Source: Epiperipatus broadwayi (taxonomy: Eukaryota; Onychophora; Udeonychophora; Euonychophora; Peripatidae). Taken from it: a stretch of 64,000 nucleotides of DNA. The stretch spans positions 184,001 to 248,000 of the forward strand of contig JAQFVV010006543.1 in the NCBI GenBank assembly GCA_028023455.1, read 5' to 3'. Shown here one piece after another: positions 59,770 to 64,000 of this stretch. The notes below the pieces were generated by a model. That model was not told the origin of the DNA, did no database searches, and was given only the letters and a program-made list of their open reading frames with translations. Position numbers and translations under genes: made by a program. How positions within the stretch are numbered: the stretch's first letter is position 1; every line of letters begins with the position of its first letter.

Positions 59770-60050
59770 CACAATTTCATGCAATACAATGTGATGCAGT
59801 GCACAGTGATTTCTCCTTATTTGGAGTCATGAATGACTCAGCATCAATACCCAAAGAAACCTGTTAGCCACTTTACCTCCTTCACACACACACACCCTAA
59901 GTTTTTCCCATTGGTTTCTCTAATCTTCTCTATCCCATTTCCACAACATATATTTATGCTAAACTATGCTCTGGTAGCCTTTTATTGATTTATGATTTTG
60001 TTCAGATTTCTTCTGCAGAAGCCCTGATTCAAATTTGTTTGAGGAGTCCA
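59770..60050 (+). repeat. Direct repeat with 60,595-60,830, copy 1
   Basis: Shared order: TGTGATG, CACAGTGATTTCTCCTTAT/CACTGTGACTTTTCCTTAT, GAGTCAKGAAT, GCCACTTTRMACC, TTCTCTATCC. It may be the 3' UTR of the adjacent minus-strand LINE, present twice. Confidence 0.6.
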
Positions 60051-60594
60051 GATATACCAATTTATAATTTAAAATCAGAAAGCAACTAGTTTTACTTTTT
60101 CTTTTTCTTTCAATACTTTTAAAATTTATTTCCATTTTAAAGTTTTATTTGTTTGCTCAAACTAAATTCCTTCCAATTTTTTAAAACATTAAACACTAAC
60201 AGCTGTAGAAATTTAACATCACGTGATTATTAATGTTCAAGGTCATATTCTGGCTTTTAGTGTTCCTATTTAGATAATAAGCTGCTACATACTACTTAAC
60301 TTCAGATAATTTTAAAATGTAAATTAATGAAATAAATATTTACCATTAAAAGACTATAGCTACAAAATAAAAATTATTATATTTATATAAATTTAATTTA
60401 ATCCTACAAATGTATAATGTTTATCAATAAAAACAATATGGTTAATTCATATCCTAAATAAATATAATAAACACTGTATGTGACATTAAATATATATAAA
60501 AGTTTATGAGAATCTTATCACAGTTATTCTCTTTTAAAAAACACAAAAATAACAGTAATAAAGTTTAATTAATAAAATTTTGGCCTTACCTGTT

Positions 60595-60830
60595 CTTCTA
60601 AAGTGAAGTAATGTGATGTGACACACTGTGACTTTTCCTTATACAGAGTCAGGAATCTCTCAGCAACTATGCCCAGAGAACCCCATTTGCCACTTTGAAC
60701 CCCTTTCTATTCCCTACCCCAAGTTTTCCCATATTCTTCTCTATCCTGCTCCATCCCACTTCCACAGCATAATCTTTGTTAACTCCATGGCCTTTATATC
60801 TAAAACTCCCTTATATTTTCCCAAACCCAG
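60595..60830 (+). repeat. Direct repeat, copy 2
   Basis: Partner of 59,770-60,050, directly downstream (in LINE orientation) of the LINE coding end. The plus-strand frame 60,628-60,861 is incidental. Confidence 0.6.
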
Positions 60831-60884
60831 CATAAAAACTAATAAGCTACTTTCCACATAATCACTTTGTTCATATTTATTCTT

Positions 60885-61640
60885 CTATAATTTCATTATT
60901 TGTATCCTTTCTGCTTTCAGGCATTTACATTCAATTAACATATTCCTAATATTTTCTATGCCTTCCTTGCACAACTTGCAGACTAAATCACCCATATTTT
61001 TCCATTTATGTATATATTCCCTTGTTGCTAAAGATCCATTGAGCCTTAAACAGTAAACTACTTTCCTTGCTATTATCATAAATTAACTCACACCCAATAT
61101 TCTGTTTACCTTTATAAATATTTAAACTCTTTTTACTCTCAATACTAGCTCTCCAACTCTCTATTCTTTATTAAATGCATCTACTCTTCTATCCCATTCA
61201 TTAACAGTATAACACTCAACAATTCTCCTAACACAATCATCCCACCTTTTGTATAAGTATGCTGGCATAAAGTCTTTATCTAAATCTTCTGCATATTACA
61301 TTACCTTTTACACCCATCTTGTTGCCTGCCCTATATTCATAACCCAATTTAATACTATTTAGCTATTCTTTTATTATTCATAAACTTCAATCTACTGAAC
61401 ATTTTCATTTTGCTTTTTGCATCTCTCATATAAAAACTTGACCATCTCATTTCTTCTTAAATTGCTTCCTTTGCCATCCACGCTTGTGTATCTAATGCAT
61501 GTCTTCCTACTTCTCTTTGTACTTTTTCTGAGTAATCTAATACCTCTTTACTAACACATAACACAACATTACCATATATTAATCCTGGTACTGCCACTCC
61601 CTTCCCTACAATTCTAGCTACATCATATTTATTATATGAA
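60885..61640 (-). pseudogene. LINE C-terminal region with CCHC-like finger
   Basis: Follows the RT: VARIVGKGVAVPGLIYGNVV, SEKVQREVGRHALDTQAW (frame 61,457-61,684), then NGSLATREYIHKW and LVCKLCKEGIENIRNMLIEC (frame 60,885-61,079), a Cys-x2-Cys...Cys cluster like the zf-RVT region found at the C-terminus of many LINE proteins. It is probably involved in RNA or DNA binding. Confidence 0.7.
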
Positions 61641-62900
61641 AACATTGTTAATTTTTTTATTAATCCCCTTTTTTTTTGCTTCATTTATCAATTTTTTCTC
61701 CCATTCATCCAAGAAATTTCTCTGATTGCTTAAGATGATTCCCAAATAGTTATATCTATTCACCACACTTAACTTTATATCCCCCAATAAAAATTCTATG
61801 TCTTCTCTTTCTCCAGTATTAATCATCATTACTTTTCATTTTTCTTCACTGAATTTAATCTCCATCTCTTTACCCACCTTCGTGCATGTCCTCAGCATAA
61901 CGTCCATATCTTCCCTTCTATCTGCACACAAAAAAACATCATCTGCAAATAAAAGACCCAACAATGTATATACTCCCTTGCCACCTATTAATGGTATCTC
62001 TACCCCTCTTTCTAATCATTCTATTGCTCTCTTTATTTCTCTCAGATACAGCAAAAACAAAATAGGTGACAGAGGACACCCTTGCCATAGACCCACCCCA
62101 TTTTTAACTTTAACTGATTTTACATTCCCTAATTGATACATATAGTAATTATTTCCATATAATTTCTTAATAATATCCACTAAAGCTTCATCCATTCCCA
62201 AATTTAGTAAAATTATCCATAATCTATTTCAAATTACTCTATCACATGCCTTCTCTATATCTATAAAAACCATATATAACTCCCTACCTGTATTCCTATT
62301 CATATCCATAAGTTGTGTAACTACAAATAAACTATCTCCTATACACCTCTCTGATAGAAAACTTATTTCTCCCACTATATTATTTTTTCCCATCCATTTT
62401 GCAGCCCTTCCAGCCACCAATACATGAGAAAACTTTATATAACATTGACATTACCACTACTAGTCTATAATTGTTTAACTTTTCATGATCCTTACACTTC
62501 CATTTAAATAACAGTCTTACTTTTGTATTACTCCAGCTACCTGGAAAGTCTCTCTTCTGTGTCATCTTATTAAAACATGATAGCTTTAATTTCATCTTCT
62601 GCCCTAAATTTATAACCATCTCTGCTGCCCATCCATCCAAACCTCTTCCTTTTCCACCTTTCAATTTCTTACTTGTCTCATTCAGTTCATTTTCTGTACA
62701 TCATATATTCCCATTACTATATGCTTTCATGTTTACTATCACTCTGTCCTTCACATCTAGCATCTTTTCTATATCCATTACATACTTTTTAAAGACTATC
62801 TCTAATTCTTCTCTATATCTACACTCTATTCCCTCATCACATAGTAATACTAATTCTTCCTCCCCTATATTCCTTTTTTTAATGTATTTCCAAAATATTT
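61640..62900 (-). pseudogene. LINE reverse transcriptase domain
   Basis: The pieces in order are GGKGRGLDGWAAEM (62,380-62,664 frame), YRLVVVMSMLYKVFS, FLSERCIGDSLFVVTQL, ELYMVFIDIEKACDRVI (first catalytic Asp; frame 62,229-62,420), NGVGLWQGCPLSPILFLLYL (frame 62,016-62,201), then LLFADDVFLCADR with an intact FADD catalytic box (61,938-61,949), and LSVVNRYNYLGIILS (frame 61,632-61,829). The order and spacing are those of LINE reverse transcriptases. The active-site aspartates persist, but frames change between almost every block. Confidence 0.85.
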
Positions 62901-63099
62901 TACTCCCATCTCTTCTGCTTTAATAATGTCTTCTAAAAGTTTACTATTCAGTTTTTTTCTCTATATATAATTATCTATTTTAGCCAACTTTTTTTCTAAG
63001 TACTTTTTTATTTAGTATTAACATCTTTTTTATTTTCTTTGTTCTTAATAGCATATTTATATTCTCTGCATCCTTTTTTCCTCTCTTTTACATTTTTAC

Positions 63100-64000
63100 T
63101 AACTCTCACTTTCTTATTACTTGTATTCTTCGATTATTCTCACCTAAAATCCTATTTGCCACTTTTTCTACTTCACCACACCAGTCCTTATACACATCCT
63201 CAACCAGCTCTTCCATGGTTTTTTTAACTTTTATTTTATACTTTTCTAAACTATTCTTATCATTGCCTCTCCATCCACATATTTCACTATCCTTTCTACT
63301 TTTATTACTGTTTTTCATCACATTGCTAACCATTTCTATTATTAAAAAGTTATGATCACTATTATATACTCTCTTTTCATTATCAAACACCTTAATTTTC
63401 CATACTTTATTCATTCCCTCTTTCTCTACTAATACATAATCTATTGTGTAGAATTAATGTCTCTCATAAATATTCAGTAAATTTCCAATGATTAAATTCA
63501 CTCTCTGATAAAAACTCTTCAAAAGCTGTCCATTCTTATTATTTACATCATCAATTTCTTCAATATGCCCATTCATATCCCCTAAAACCATTATTCTCTT
63601 TCCCTTTTTTTTGAAACTCTGTATATCCTTATCTAAGCATTTATATATGCTACTGTTCCACTCCATTATAGTTTGACTATCTCCAGTAGCTATATACACT
63701 ATAACCACCATCCATTCTTGTCTATCTAATCTTATCTCAAACTACAAATCTTCTTGACATTTAACAGTATTTAAATATTTTTTGACATAACTCCTATACC
63801 ACCACCTCATTTTTCTTTTTTTTTATTCATACCCTGCCATCACAAGTCTTCCAGAATAGGTTCTTCTTTTCTTAGATGTGTTTCTACTACTGCTAATACC
63901 TCATGCTCTTCGTTTTTAATTGCTTTGTTTAATTCCAGCCACTTTTCTGATTTCCTACCACCTTGCAAATTTAAATACCCAATTTTAATATTTTTTTCTT
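63100..64000 (-). pseudogene. LINE endonuclease (EEP/APE-like) domain
   Basis: Readable landmarks are LNLQGG at the window edge (the conserved Asn motif), LAVVETHLR (catalytic Glu), GGGIGVM, RIMVLGDMNGHIEE (the GDFN-type motif, here GDMN; frame 63,454-63,711) and NSDHNFLIIEM (the SDH motif; frame 63,106-63,414). The enzyme would nick target DNA so that the element's RNA can be copied at the break. Stops separate the pieces. Confidence 0.8.

Larger units (their letters stand above)
60885..64000 (-). mobile_element. APE-type non-LTR retrotransposon (LINE), decayed, runs off the right edge
   Basis: Minus strand, 5' to 3' from 64,000 down: an apurinic-type endonuclease, a reverse transcriptase, then a C-terminal zinc-finger region. 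Frameshifts and stops are spread throughout, so it is a relic. Family-level assignment (L1, RTE, CR1, I and so on) is not possible by eye. The 5' end (any ORF1) is outside the window. Confidence 0.85.

Noticed and set aside
1-64000. CRISPR array, operons, prophage or other prokaryotic systems
   Set aside because: No regularly spaced short repeats with unique spacers and no compact coding; the composition and element families are those of an animal genome.

Overview
This window looks like intergenic or intronic DNA from an AT-rich animal genome. The AT excess is obvious by eye, and there are long (TA)n tracts. The mobile-element relics belong to families typical of metazoans: Merlin, hAT of the ZBED5/FAM200 type, mariner, a Penelope-like element, a Ty3/gypsy LTR element and an APE-type LINE. 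I found no host protein-coding gene that I can support, and no CRISPR, operon or bacterial feature. The phylum cannot be decided from this sequence alone; a mollusc, flatworm, cnidarian or similar lineage would all fit.

Layout. 1-9.6 kb: two copies of a ~1.05 kb repeat (family X), a 197-bp near-perfect foldback element and tRNA-like SINE debris. 9.97-10.74 kb: two Penelope GIY-YIG endonuclease fragments in head-to-head orientation. 10.74-13.19 kb: a Merlin DNA transposon with ~150-bp terminal inverted repeats and a further foldback structure inside it. 13.36-13.9 kb: a ~172-bp tandem repeat. 14-21.6 kb: dispersed and tandem copies of family S (~335-370 bp unit), interrupted at 18,833-21,476 by a hAT transposon with its target-site duplication. 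21.6-22.7 kb: family R, a 452-bp repeat in tandem plus an inverted partial copy. 24.36-24.88 kb: a 131-bp tandem array. 26.3-38.8 kb: a decayed Ty3/gypsy element with two LTRs. Its 3' LTR is split by a 4.5-kb TIR-bounded insertion, and a 276-bp tandem duplication lies across its left edge. 42.3-43.3 and 55.8-56.5 kb: family M repeats. 45-46.5 kb: a third, diverged X copy followed by a small hairpin element. 47.1-47.7 kb: a mariner relic. 53.0-53.5 kb: a 498-bp TIR element with a TA duplication. 57.7 kb: a tRNA-Gly(TCC)-like relic. 60.9-64 kb: a LINE on the minus strand that runs off the right edge.

The most interesting signal is not protein coding. Several unrelated-looking repeats (46.5 kb, 53.1 kb, 53.4 kb, 21.75/22.12/22.57 kb, 42.4 kb) carry what I read as type I hammerhead self-cleaving ribozymes: the CTGATGA core, a stem II hairpin, GAAA, a short self-complementary stem III, an NUH cleavage site, and a stem I that pairs across the motif. 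In the 498-bp element at 53 kb, both terminal inverted repeats carry one. The 21.6-22.7 kb repeat has the same head-to-head arrangement around a related core and is also tandemly repeated, as described for animal retrozymes. The ribozyme pairings were worked out by hand from the sequence; activity and mobility are inference.
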